Source: CAYVMX01 sp964452725 (GTDB taxonomy: Bacteria; Patescibacteriota; Gracilibacteria; JAHISY01). Taken from it: a DNA stretch of 63,716 nucleotides. A program made the translations under genes and the position numbers. Where the stretch lies: positions 1-63,716 of the forward strand of contig CAYVMX010000005.1 in the NCBI GenBank assembly GCA_964452725.1. The letters are read 5' to 3'. Shown here piece after piece: positions 51,127 to 60,104 of this stretch (position 1 is its first letter; each line of letters opens with the position of its first letter). The notes under the pieces were generated by a model. That model searched no databases. It had not been told where the DNA came from and saw only the letters and a list, made by a program, of their open reading frames with translations.

Positions 51127-51906
51127 CTAACACTCCCCTGAGACGAAGCAGGTATTTTTACCATGTTCTTTGGCGCAGTACATTGCTTGATCGGCAGCAT
51201 GTACGAGGGCTTCAGGATTTTCAATTGTCGAATTTGGTACCAATGCACCACCCAAACTAGCTGTTATTTTGATTGTTTGACCTTTGAAGACTACTCTCTG
51301 ATCGGCAATACTTTTTAAAATCCGCTGCATAGTTTTTTTCAACCCTAGTAAATGTCCTGGTTTTTCTATCAAAATAACTACGAACTCCTCACCACCATAA
51401 CGACTAATAATATCAATCTCACGAAACTCCTGCTGTAGCAAAGTAGCTGTACTCCGTAGCACCAAGTCGCCTGCCTGATGTCCATAATTATCATTGACCT
51501 GTTTGAAATTGTCTAGGTCGATCATGATGCACGCAAGTGGGTGCCCTAATCGCTGCATTTTTCGCCATTCGCGCTCGAGTGTGATCTCGAAATAGCGATG
51601 ATTGTAGACGCCCGTCACAGCATCTGTAATCACTAGCTTACGAAGTTTTTTATTGATAGTCATCAACTCATGTTCGTGCTGTGAACGCTCAATAGACACA
51701 CGTCTGATTGCCCAGTTCGAAAGAATCAGTGTAGCCACAAAAGATGCCGCGATCCCTCGAAAAATATATTCAAATTCTGTGCTGCTACTGCCCGTATTGG
51801 CAAAAATCTCCTCAGCGATCTCCCAAATCGCGAAAATCAAAGCTACTCCAAGTGCACTAAAAATAGCGACCTTCCATGGCTCGAAATATTTAATAATAAA
51901 TTTCAT
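51127..51906 (-). CDS. Membrane-bound diguanylate cyclase (GGDEF)
   Basis: Makes cyclic di-GMP from two GTP. Two N-terminal membrane helices (~12-30 and ~48-66) are followed by a short coiled linker and a GGDEF domain (~95-255). The active site is RYGGEEF near residue 169, and an RxxD inhibitory site (REID) stands 5 residues ahead, so activity and product inhibition are both likely. At 259 aa it has no extra sensor domain. No EAL, HD-GYP or PilZ protein is in the window, though the pilus ATPase and NrnA-like protein are possible partners. Confidence 0.9.
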   Translation of the reverse strand: MKFIIKYFEPWKVAIFSALGVALIFAIWEIAEEIFANTGSSSTEFEYIFRGIAASFVATLILSNWAIRRVSIERSQHEHELMTINKKLRKLVITDAVTGVYNHRYFEITLEREWRKMQRLGHPLACIMIDLDNFKQVNDNYGHQAGDLVLRSTATLLQQEFREIDIISRYGGEEFVVILIEKPGHLLGLKKTMQRILKSIADQRVVFKGQTIKITASLGGALVPNSTIENPEALVHAADQAMYCAKEHGKNTCFVSGEC

Positions 51907-51940
51907 TGGTTGTTTATTTTAGCCACAAATATCCATGAAT

Positions 51941-54265
51941 TCAATTCAGCTGTTTATGAATTTGTCCGGCCTTTTGGAATCCAACGAGCGCGGTCAGCTC
52001 TACCATCGAGACTGTTTTTAGTTTGGTCATCGAACCAAATTTTTGTAGCAATAGTTTACGCGTATCAGCACCCAAACCAGATAGTTCATCAAGTGCCGAT
52101 GCTTTATCGATCTTATTCAAAACCTTTTTGCGCAAATCGTTGGCAGTCCGGTGTGCCTCATCACGAATCCGTTGGATCAGATGTAATGCATTGGAATTTT
52201 TTGGCAGTAATACTTTTTCAAATTCTAACTTTTTGGCTTTAAGATCTTTTATACGAAAAATCTCCTCCTCGCGCTTCGCCAGCCCGACTACAGTCGTAGT
52301 CTTGGGAAACTTCACAACCTTCAAGACACTGGAAAGCTGCCCCTTACCGCCATCGAGAATCACGAGGTCTGGCCGAGCAGCAAAAGAAGAATCTGTTTTT
52401 TGAGATTTTTTCTCATAAACAAGTGTATACATAGGATCACCGTCACGAATAGGATTAGAATCACAACGTTTTAATTTGGCTTGTAGCACCGTCGGTGGCT
52501 GCCTAACCAGCTGAAAACCGAGCTGTTCGTAAAGCGACACCAAACTACCAGTCAGAACATAAAGTTTTTTGGCAGGACATTTCTCTAATGCGTGACGGAT
52601 CAATAATTTACCAAGTCCTTGCTCACGGTACTCTGGCAAAACAACTAATGAGGCATGTTCTACGTGTACCTGATCGTACTTTATAAAACGATAAAACCCA
52701 ACTAGATCCTTCTTTCGAAGGGCTACAAACCACTCATCCCTAGAGGAATCAAAAGTTTGGTCAAGACGTGGATATTGAACTAGTAATTTTTTAATTACGA
52801 CTAAATTTTTCTTGGTCGCTTTGCGTATCTTGATCTCTGGATTCTGTGCCACCAAATAGCTCATCCGTCGCCCGAGCACCTCGCTCAGGCTCGCGTAGTC
52901 GTCCACTTTGCCCTTGGGCAGTGTGCGAATCTTGAACTGACGATAGTCGGCATTCTTTGGTTCGCCATGCTCCAGCACCACCATACTCCCCACTGTCGCC
53001 GTACCACCGAGATGACTGATGTCGTACGCCTCGATTCGCTTGAGTGTGCGCTCGATGCCCAGTGCATCAGCCAACTCCTTCACTGCACCGACTGTGCGTT
53101 CACTCGCATTTTCAAACTTGGCCTTGGACTGCACGCGAAAGGCTGCCGCATTTTTTTCTGCCAGTCGGAGCAAGCTTTCCTTCTTACCTTTTTGCGGAGT
53201 TAGGATTTTGACCTTACGGTCAGCTTTTTTACTTAGCCATTTCGCCAAATTTTCAGAATCTTCAATCTCCTCCGATAGCAAAATCTCACGCGGCAAGTCA
53301 GTCACGAGATTGTAGTACTGCTGGATAAACGCTTCTAGTATCTCAGCAGGAGCACTTTCCGCAGTTTTTAGTTCGAAGTTTTGCTGATTGATCAGCTTAC
53401 CCTCACGCACCTCCAGTACGGCGAGATATGCCCGTGTAGTATCGACAGCCAACCCGATCACGTCACGACTCGCCAGATCTGGATTGCTCACGACCTGTTT
53501 CTCGCCGATATTTTCGAGTGATTGAACTTTATCTCTCAGCTGGGCTGCCAGTTCAAAATTCTTTTGCTCAGCAGCTGTCTGCATTTTGGTTCGTAAAGTT
53601 TTTAGAATCGGATGTGTATCACCACCGAGGAAAGCTACTGCCTGTGAGACCAGCTCAGCATAATCAGCCTTGGTAATCTGAGAGTCACACGGCGCACCGC
53701 ACTGCCCCAAATGAGCATAGAGACACGGATACTTGATCGTCTTTTTTGTGACTTTGACATTTCCAGACTGCTCTACCAAGCCGAGACTACAAGTACGAAT
53801 TTTGAAGAGCTTTTGGACGAGCTTGACTGCATCACGTGTTGCTCTGGCGTCCGTCTTGGGTCCGAAGTATTTCGCACCATCTTTTGTCAATCTGCGTACT
53901 GTCATGATCTGTGGAAAATCCTCCTGTGTCGTTATTTTGAGATAAAGAAAGTGCTTATCGTCGCGTAACAACACATTGAAGCGTGGCTGGTGCTCTTTGA
54001 CTAGATTCGCCTCCAAAGCAAGTGCTTCGACCTCCGTACTAGTCTCTAGCCATTTGAGATCAGCTATTTCTTTGATTAGTCGCTCAGTCTTGGGACTTTG
54101 TGTACTACTTTTTGAGAAATAACTCTTAACTCTATTTTTAAGTACTTTAGCCTTGCCGATGTAGATCATTCGCCCCGTAGAGTCGAAAAACTGATATATA
54201 CCCGGAACACTAGGCAATTTGCGCAGGAGATCAGCAACAGGATTTTTAGCAACTTTTTTAGGCAT
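51941..54265 (-). CDS. uvrC: Excinuclease UvrC with inserted acetyltransferase domain
   Basis: Makes both incisions in nucleotide excision repair with UvrA and UvrB. The order is GIY-YIG nuclease (GIYQFFDSTGRMIYIGKAK, ~20-100), UVR motif (~205-240), RNase H-like nuclease (YDISHLGGTATVGSMVV near 410, DGGKGQL near 635) and a C-terminal helix-hairpin-helix (LSGLGADTRKLLLQKFGS). About 155 residues (52385-52860) are inserted exactly between the conserved LGRR and PDLVILDGG blocks. The insert has VVLPEYREQGLGKLLIRHAL, a GNAT acetyl-CoA site, and YEQLGFQLV. The total is 774 aa against about 600. The ATG at 54265 is chosen, since TGCTAAAAT covers the longer start. Confidence 0.92.
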   Translation of the reverse strand: MPKKVAKNPVADLLRKLPSVPGIYQFFDSTGRMIYIGKAKVLKNRVKSYFSKSSTQSPKTERLIKEIADLKWLETSTEVEALALEANLVKEHQPRFNVLLRDDKHFLYLKITTQEDFPQIMTVRRLTKDGAKYFGPKTDARATRDAVKLVQKLFKIRTCSLGLVEQSGNVKVTKKTIKYPCLYAHLGQCGAPCDSQITKADYAELVSQAVAFLGGDTHPILKTLRTKMQTAAEQKNFELAAQLRDKVQSLENIGEKQVVSNPDLASRDVIGLAVDTTRAYLAVLEVREGKLINQQNFELKTAESAPAEILEAFIQQYYNLVTDLPREILLSEEIEDSENLAKWLSKKADRKVKILTPQKGKKESLLRLAEKNAAAFRVQSKAKFENASERTVGAVKELADALGIERTLKRIEAYDISHLGGTATVGSMVVLEHGEPKNADYRQFKIRTLPKGKVDDYASLSEVLGRRMSYLVAQNPEIKIRKATKKNLVVIKKLLVQYPRLDQTFDSSRDEWFVALRKKDLVGFYRFIKYDQVHVEHASLVVLPEYREQGLGKLLIRHALEKCPAKKLYVLTGSLVSLYEQLGFQLVRQPPTVLQAKLKRCDSNPIRDGDPMYTLVYEKKSQKTDSSFAARPDLVILDGGKGQLSSVLKVVKFPKTTTVVGLAKREEEIFRIKDLKAKKLEFEKVLLPKNSNALHLIQRIRDEAHRTANDLRKKVLNKIDKASALDELSGLGADTRKLLLQKFGSMTKLKTVSMVELTALVGFQKAGQIHKQLN

Positions 54266-54322
54266 AGCTTGAACAAATTTTAGCACTAACTAGAACTTAG
54301 TTTTTCTGTTAAATTGACAGAA

Positions 54323-55279
54323 ATGCCTCACTCGCTCTCCCTTCGCGACGCTGTCTACGCGACTGTCTGTTGGTTCGATATTTTCGATCAGCCTGTCAGC
54401 GCAGTTGAAGTACATCGTTATCTTTTTTGGCACAAGGCGACACTGGCGGAAGTAAAAAAGCAGCTCTACTCTGATCCGCGTATTGGCAAAAGCTTTAGCT
54501 TCTTTTCGCTCGCAGAACGTACTGGTCTCATTGTCACGCGCTGTCGTCGCCAGTATCACGCTGGCAAGCTCTGGAGTCGAGTCAAACGTTTACGTTTTCT
54601 TTTTCGCATGACACCATTTTTACGATTTGCAGCAATCGGTAATACGCTTGCCATGGGCTGGCCAGAGGCAGATAGCGATATTGATATCTTTGTAGTCGCA
54701 AAAAAAAGACGGCTTTTTACGACTCGTTTTTTATTTACATTTTTTACTAGTTTTTTTGGTGTACGCCGCCACGGAGACAAGATTGCTGGACGTTTTTGTC
54801 TTTCATTTTTCGTTTCTGAATCTGCCAGTGACCTAAGCAAACTCACTCTCGGCAAAGAGGATCCGTACCTCGCTTTTTGGATTGCTAGTCTTGTACCCAT
54901 TTGGTCTGACTCGACGAAAGATTTTTATAAAGCAAATGCGTGGGTCAAAAAGTACTTCCCCAATCTCACTTGGCCAAACAATCTAAAAATAGATCAGCGA
55001 CGTGGACCATTACGTCGCCTACGCGAGCTAGCGCTAAATGGTAGCTACGGTGACTGGGTCGAAGCACGCTTGAAAAAATGGCAACTGAGACGAGCTAGAG
55101 GCAAATACGCTAAATCTACCACTCAAGAAAAAACTGCCGTTGTGATTTCTGACACAGTATTAAAATTCCATGAGACTGACCGTCGTCGCGCATTACTAGA
55201 GCAGTGGCAACAGCTAATAAAAACCAGACCTAAGAAGTCTGCCACCAAAAAACGTGCCAAGCGTAAGAAAAAACTGTAA
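54323..55279 (+). CDS. Nucleotidyltransferase-fold protein, 318 aa
   Basis: Residues 1-85 look like a winged-helix domain (LRDAVYATVCWFDIFDQPVSAVEVHRYLF, read in parts). The middle has a nucleotidyltransferase core with WPEADSDIDIFVVAKKRR near residue 115, where the two aspartates would hold metal. A basic Lys/Arg-rich tail ends the protein (KKSATKKRAKRKKKL). The substrate is unknown, and the family is one I know only by its fold motif. The ATG at 54323 has an extended -10 (TGTTAAATT) ending 7 bases upstream. Its stop overlaps the -10 of the downstream tRNA-Val. Confidence 0.7.
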   Translation: MPHSLSLRDAVYATVCWFDIFDQPVSAVEVHRYLFWHKATLAEVKKQLYSDPRIGKSFSFFSLAERTGLIVTRCRRQYHAGKLWSRVKRLRFLFRMTPFLRFAAIGNTLAMGWPEADSDIDIFVVAKKRRLFTTRFLFTFFTSFFGVRRHGDKIAGRFCLSFFVSESASDLSKLTLGKEDPYLAFWIASLVPIWSDSTKDFYKANAWVKKYFPNLTWPNNLKIDQRRGPLRRLRELALNGSYGDWVEARLKKWQLRRARGKYAKSTTQEKTAVVISDTVLKFHETDRRRALLEQWQQLIKTRPKKSATKKRAKRKKKL

Positions 55280-55294
55280 ACTATTTTGGTCTTT

Positions 55295-55371
55295 GGGTGC
55301 TTAGCTCAGTTGGTTAGAGCGCCTCGTTTACACCGAGGAGGTCGGGGGTTCGACTCCCTCAGCACCCACCA
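55295..55371 (+). tRNA. tRNA-Val (anticodon TAC)
   Basis: Acceptor GGGTGCT/AGCACCC, anticodon loop TTTACAC with TAC, T arm GGGGG-TTCGACT-CCCTC, discriminator A and encoded CCA. It reads GUA and GUG. A -10-like TAAACT (55277-55282) overlaps the stop codon of the preceding gene. A GATTGT-AAA-ACAATC hairpin lies just after it. Confidence 0.95.
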
Positions 55372-55418
55372 GATCAAGCTCCGACCGAAGGATTGTAAAA
55401 CAATCTCAATATCTATTT

Positions 55419-56873
55419 TTAGTCACTCAAGATCAGTGTCTCGCCATCTTTTGGCACATGTGCCTCGACTCCGAGCTCCTCAGTGATACGATCAGCGAAG
55501 CCATGGATTGCCGTGCTCTCGCCATGGACACAGTAGACTTTCTTGGCTCCAGAATTTTTCACATTGGCAAAGAGTTCGTCGCGATCAGCGTGTCCAGAGA
55601 AGGCATTGAGCGTGGCGACCTCACAACGACGTTGGAGCGACTCACCAAATATTTTTACCACTGGGAGTTTTTCGACTAGTCGTCTTCCGAGCGTATTGGC
55701 AGCTTGAAAACCAATAATCAAAACAGTATTACGACTATCTGTGATGTTGTTGCGTAGGTGGTGAAGGATCCGACCTGCCTCGCACATACCACTGGCTGAA
55801 ATGATAATGTGCGGATAGACGATACCATTGAGCTCTTTGCTACGATCTACTTCACGGACATACTCCAGCCCACTCATCGTCAGAGGACCGTGACCATGCT
55901 CGATGAAAGTGCTGTAAGTCTCGGCGTCATAACACTCACGATGTTTACGAAAAATCTCCGTCGCATTGATCGCCAGTGGGCTGTCGACAAAGATTGGTAA
56001 ATCGTATTTCATCTTGCCAGAGTGATGTAGCTCGTGCAGTACGTAGATGATCTCCTGTGTACGTTCGACAGAAAAAGCCGGAATGATAATCTTGCCACCG
56101 CGATGTACAGTCCGATCAATCACTGCAAGTAGATCATCTGCCATCGTCGAAAGATCACCGTGTTCACGATTGGCATAAGTCGACTCTGTCATCAAAATAT
56201 CGAGATCTTTCATTTGCTCTGGGTCACGGAGGATCGGTAGATGTTTGCGTCCGAGATCACCTGTGAAGCCGATACGAGTAACTTTGTCAGCCGTATCGGA
56301 AACCTCTAGCTCTACCTGCGCCGAACCGAGGATATGTCCAGCATCATGGAAGCGTGCTCGTGTACCTACAATCGGCGTGAACCACTGCCCATACTCGACT
56401 GTCTGCACTAGCTTAAGTGTATCGATGACATCTTTTTCTGTGTAGATTGGCTCTGGTGCAGGCCAAACCTTTTTGGCCATGTAGCGTGCATCGTGCTCTT
56501 GGATATGTGCGGAGTCGAGCAGCATGATCTCGATCAAATCACGTGTCGCCGAGGTGCAATAAATTTTCTTATGATAGCCAGCCTTGACCAGACTGGGTAA
56601 TGCTCCACTGTGATCGATATGAGCGTGTGAGAGGATCACTGCATCGGCTGCGACGACTTCTTTGGAGAGATTACGATTACGTTCGTTGGCTTCCGCCCTA
56701 CGCCCCTGAAACATACCACAATCCAAAAGCAACTTACCACCAACGGTCGTAAGTAAGTGTTTACTGCCTGTGACTGTCTCAGCTGCTCCATAGGAGGTCA
56801 GCTTGATGTCTCGTCTGAGAGTGCGCTGATTTTTAGTTACTTTTTTGATAGTGTGCTTGGCAGCAGTAGTCAT
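55419..56873 (-). CDS. Beta-CASP metallo-beta-lactamase nuclease
   Basis: Probable RNA exo/endonuclease of the RNase J/CPSF-73 superfamily. The zinc motif SHAHIDHSGALP lies near residue 80, a second metal aspartate is in GFTGDLGRKHLPIL, the beta-CASP domain contains IIIPAFSVERTQEIIYVL, and motif C is SASGMCEAGRILHHL. The final zinc histidine is in VCHVHGE-like CVHGES. At 484 aa it resembles archaeal/bacterial MBL exonucleases. The ATG at 56873 (MTTAAKHTIKK) is chosen, because an in-frame upstream start at 56942 would overlap clpP by 26 bases. Confidence 0.88.
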   Translation of the reverse strand: MTTAAKHTIKKVTKNQRTLRRDIKLTSYGAAETVTGSKHLLTTVGGKLLLDCGMFQGRRAEANERNRNLSKEVVAADAVILSHAHIDHSGALPSLVKAGYHKKIYCTSATRDLIEIMLLDSAHIQEHDARYMAKKVWPAPEPIYTEKDVIDTLKLVQTVEYGQWFTPIVGTRARFHDAGHILGSAQVELEVSDTADKVTRIGFTGDLGRKHLPILRDPEQMKDLDILMTESTYANREHGDLSTMADDLLAVIDRTVHRGGKIIIPAFSVERTQEIIYVLHELHHSGKMKYDLPIFVDSPLAINATEIFRKHRECYDAETYSTFIEHGHGPLTMSGLEYVREVDRSKELNGIVYPHIIISASGMCEAGRILHHLRNNITDSRNTVLIIGFQAANTLGRRLVEKLPVVKIFGESLQRRCEVATLNAFSGHADRDELFANVKNSGAKKVYCVHGESTAIHGFADRITEELGVEAHVPKDGETLILSD

Positions 56874-56916
56874 AATAGTTTTTGTTTTAGTTTTTGTTTT
56901 GCGAAGTACGGTATTT

Positions 56917-57576
56917 TTACTTACGCTTTGTGATGATCTCATCGATCAATCCCTGCTTACCATAAGCTTTCGCCTCGGTCGGAGTGAGGAAGTTATCACG
57001 ATCGGTGTCTTTTTCTACTTGTGTCATAGACGCTCCCGAGTGCTTGGCAAGGATACCGTTGAGACGATCTTTAGTTTTGAGGATATGATTGGCATGGATC
57101 GCGATATCGCTCGCCTGTCCTTCCATACCACCGAGCGGCTGGTGGATCATGATTTCAGCATTGGGCAACGCGAAGCGCTTGCCTTTGGCTCCACCGGCTA
57201 GTAATACCGCGCCCATACTGGCGGCGATACCTACACAGACTGTCGAAACATCTGGCTGGATAAACTGCATCGTGTCATAGATCGCCAGACCTGCTGTCAC
57301 ATGCCCGCCAGGACTGTGGATATAGAGCGTGATATCCTTATTTGAATTATCATTCTCTAGGAAAAGCAACTGCGCGATAATGGTATTGGCGACAGAATCG
57401 TCAATCCCTGTACCGAGAAAAACAATACGATCTTTGAGTAGACGTGAATAAATATCGAAGGCACGTTCACCGTCCGCACTTTTTTCTATTACTGTCGGGA
57501 TCAGCATATTGTTCGTCGGTTGAAACGAGCCAGATGTAATCCGTTTGATTTGTCCAGTGGCAGGATTGGCAGGCAT
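56917..57576 (-). CDS. clpP: ATP-dependent Clp protease proteolytic subunit
   Basis: Serine protease barrel that works with ClpX/ClpC ATPases. The catalytic Ser is in GIAASMGAVLLAGG near residue 105, His in EIMIHQPLGG near 132, and Asp in the following DRDNFLTP segment. Marks IVFLGTGIDDSVAN and LYIHSPGGHVTAG are present. At 219 aa it is normal. It lies upstream of the beta-CASP nuclease gene on the same strand, so the two may share a transcript. Confidence 0.95.
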   Translation of the reverse strand: MPANPATGQIKRITSGSFQPTNNMLIPTVIEKSADGERAFDIYSRLLKDRIVFLGTGIDDSVANTIIAQLLFLENDNSNKDITLYIHSPGGHVTAGLAIYDTMQFIQPDVSTVCVGIAASMGAVLLAGGAKGKRFALPNAEIMIHQPLGGMEGQASDIAIHANHILKTKDRLNGILAKHSGASMTQVEKDTDRDNFLTPTEAKAYGKQGLIDEIITKRK

Positions 57577-57599
57577 AGAGATTTGATTAGATTCTCCTC

Positions 57600-57628
57600 A
57601 TTTTAGCATGAAAAAGCTTTTTTTACAA
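57600..57628 (-). promoter_or_regulatory. Promoter of clpP
   Basis: On the minus strand it reads TTGTAA (57628-57623), a 17-base spacer and TAAAAT (57605-57600) with TGC before it. It sits 4 bases after the upstream pheT gene and 23 bases before the clpP ATG. It has almost the same spacer as the VirD4-like promoter (A-run, GCTT, T-run). No CtsR-type heat-shock operator was seen. Confidence 0.65.
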
Positions 57629-57631
57629 ATT

Positions 57632-59974
57632 TCAAGTGCGTATTTGTCCACCTATATCAAGTAAACTTTTAGTGATTTTTGCCAGTATTGCTTCACTCTC
57701 GACATCGCTGAGTGTTTTGGTTTTATCTTGAATCACGAAGCTAAATGCGAGTGATTTCTGACCTGACTCGACCCCCTCACCTGTATAAGTATCAAACAGC
57801 GCCAGCTCTGTAATCCGTGGATCAGCAGACTGAATGACCTTGATAACGTCGGCGACTAGAGTCTGCACTGGCAAAACGACTGCCAAATCACGCGGTACGC
57901 CTGGAAACTTTGGTAGAGATCTCGCAACAACAGTCTCTCGTTTGATCTTTTGTAGTATCGTCAGATCTAGATAAATATATGCACTTCTTGGTAAATCAAA
58001 ATCAGTAGCGACCGCTGGGTGGACCTCCGCGACCAGACCGACAGTCTGACCGTTGATCTGAATATCCGCTGCACGTCCTGGATGAATAACCTTAGCTCCA
58101 GTTTCTGTCGCAATAAACTCTACCTCAAACTTCAAACCAGTGAGCAATGACTCCGCCACTCCATGTACCGCAGCATATGGATCTGGCTCACCGACGATCA
58201 AACCAACACAGACTGGGTATTCGATAATATCTTTACTGGTTTTTTCAAAGACTGTACTCACTTCGAACAGGCGAAAAGCTTTGATGTTTTTGATATTTGT
58301 CTCAGCGGCTGTCAGCAAGCTAGTCAGCAGGCGTGGTCGCAAGTATTTGTAGTCATCACTCGGTGGATTGACGAGTGAAGCAGCTAGAGTTGGCTCTAGA
58401 TTAGATTTTTCGAGTGCTTTGGCGCTCACCAATGACAGCGTGTTGGTTTCATGGAAACCGTAACCGACTAGTGCGTCCTCCAGCTCTATTTGCAGCTCAC
58501 GAGCACTATCGCGCTCTGGACTCGCTAGCTTTAGCACGGGGAACTCAGCTGGGATCTGGTTGTAGCCAGAGTGTCGCGCGACTTCTTCGATCAAATCAAT
58601 CTCCTCGGTAATATCACGCCCCGCTCGAAAGCTTGGCACAATTACTTCGAATGAGTCTTTCTTCGATGTCACACCAAAACCTAGTGCTTTCAAAATTTTC
58701 TCAACTGTCTGAGGATTAATTTGAACTCCTAGTTTGTTGTTTAGATTTTCTAAGCTCAGAGCTAGCTTGCGCTGCTCGGGTTTGAAATTTGCTACATCTA
58801 TACCTGCCTCTACTTTTAGTTTAGGGCAAGTTTCTTTCAAAATTTTCAAACAGCGCGCAAGAGCCACTGGCGGCAACTCGGGGTCAAGGCGTTTTTCGAA
58901 ACGCAGACTCGACTCTGTCCGAACACCTAATGCTGTCGCAGTCTGACGTACATTCGCCGCTTCGAAATTTGCTGCCTCCAACACAATCTCTGTCGTACCA
59001 TCTGAGACTTCGCTATTGGCACCACCGATCACACCAGCTATGGCGACTGGTTTTTCTTTGTCAGCGACGACCAGCATATCTGCAGTCAGCTTACGCTCCA
59101 CACTATCGAGTGTTTTTAGCTCTTCGCCAGCCTTAGCTTTACGAATATTTAGTTCACTACCTGCAAGCCGAGCGGCATCGAAAGCGTGCAGTGGCTGCCC
59201 CAACTCCAGCAATACGTAATTAGTCGCATCGACGACGTTATTGATCGGTCGTACTCCACACGCTGTCAGACGCTCCTGAATCTGCTGTGGGCTCGGCTGG
59301 ACTTTGATACCAGATACCTTCAAGCCTAGATAACGCGGACAAAGGCTCTTCTCTTTGACGGTGACTTTGAGCTGACCATTCAACTTGATTAGCTCGGATT
59401 TTGGATGCTTAAAATTTTTATCAAGTAGTACCGCTATCTCCCGTGCAAAACCTAACTGGGAAAATAAATCGGCACGATGTGTGATCGCGTGATTGTCGAT
59501 CTCAAAGATCGTATCGCTTGGCAATGTCTCACTGACAGGTGTGCCGATCGGAGTATCCTCTGGCAGGAGCATGATACCCTCGCTTGCCTCAGCGAGTCCC
59601 AGCTCAGACTCCGAACAAATCATGCCACAACTTTCAATACCACGCATTTTACGCTTCTCGATCTTGAAATCACCAGGCAAAACAGCGCCGACTACTGCTA
59701 CCGGCACGACTGCTCCTTCGTAGATATTTTGCGCACCACAGATGATAGAAAGCTGCCCCGAACCAATGTCGACTGTCGTTAGACGAATCTTGTCCGCACC
59801 TTCGATCGGTGCGATCTTGAGTATTTTACCGACGATTACCTTGGGGATATCGATACCAGTCGAAACAATTTGTTCGACTTCTGCGACTTTTTCCGTCAGC
59901 TCCGCTGCCAACTCAGCAGGTGCTACCGCCTTTAGGTCGACAAAATCAGCGAGCCAGTTTAGTGAAAGTTTCAT
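57632..59974 (-). CDS. pheT: Phenylalanyl-tRNA synthetase beta subunit
   Basis: Non-catalytic partner of PheS that binds and edits tRNA-Phe. The order is an EMAP/OB-like tRNA-binding domain (~40-150, IVGKILKIAPIEGADKIRL), B3/B4 editing domain (~210-380), B5 (~400-470), catalytic-like core and C-terminal FDX-ACB domain (~690-780, LPKFPGVPRDLAVVLP). At 780 aa it is complete. pheS, usually just upstream, is not present: the next gene is on the opposite strand. A -10 TATCCT ends 6 bases before the ATG. Confidence 0.96.
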   Translation of the reverse strand: MKLSLNWLADFVDLKAVAPAELAAELTEKVAEVEQIVSTGIDIPKVIVGKILKIAPIEGADKIRLTTVDIGSGQLSIICGAQNIYEGAVVPVAVVGAVLPGDFKIEKRKMRGIESCGMICSESELGLAEASEGIMLLPEDTPIGTPVSETLPSDTIFEIDNHAITHRADLFSQLGFAREIAVLLDKNFKHPKSELIKLNGQLKVTVKEKSLCPRYLGLKVSGIKVQPSPQQIQERLTACGVRPINNVVDATNYVLLELGQPLHAFDAARLAGSELNIRKAKAGEELKTLDSVERKLTADMLVVADKEKPVAIAGVIGGANSEVSDGTTEIVLEAANFEAANVRQTATALGVRTESSLRFEKRLDPELPPVALARCLKILKETCPKLKVEAGIDVANFKPEQRKLALSLENLNNKLGVQINPQTVEKILKALGFGVTSKKDSFEVIVPSFRAGRDITEEIDLIEEVARHSGYNQIPAEFPVLKLASPERDSARELQIELEDALVGYGFHETNTLSLVSAKALEKSNLEPTLAASLVNPPSDDYKYLRPRLLTSLLTAAETNIKNIKAFRLFEVSTVFEKTSKDIIEYPVCVGLIVGEPDPYAAVHGVAESLLTGLKFEVEFIATETGAKVIHPGRAADIQINGQTVGLVAEVHPAVATDFDLPRSAYIYLDLTILQKIKRETVVARSLPKFPGVPRDLAVVLPVQTLVADVIKVIQSADPRITELALFDTYTGEGVESGQKSLAFSFVIQDKTKTLSDVESEAILAKITKSLLDIGGQIRT

Positions 59975-60104
59975 GCGAAAAGGATACAGGATACCACCGC
60001 GAGCGTACAGAAATAGCGATAGTAAATATTACTTAATTTTTTAGATTAAATACTTGACTTTTTACGTATTTTATATTAAAATAAAGTACTTAAATAAAAT
60101 TCAA

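Noticed and set aside
55286..55486. Open reading frame across the tRNA-Val(TAC) gene
   Set aside because: It is a translation of the tRNA and its flanks, and a complete cloverleaf explains the DNA.
56874..56942. Longer N-terminus of the beta-CASP nuclease
   Set aside because: It would overlap the 3' end of clpP on the same strand and adds a Lys/Thr-rich stretch with no family support.
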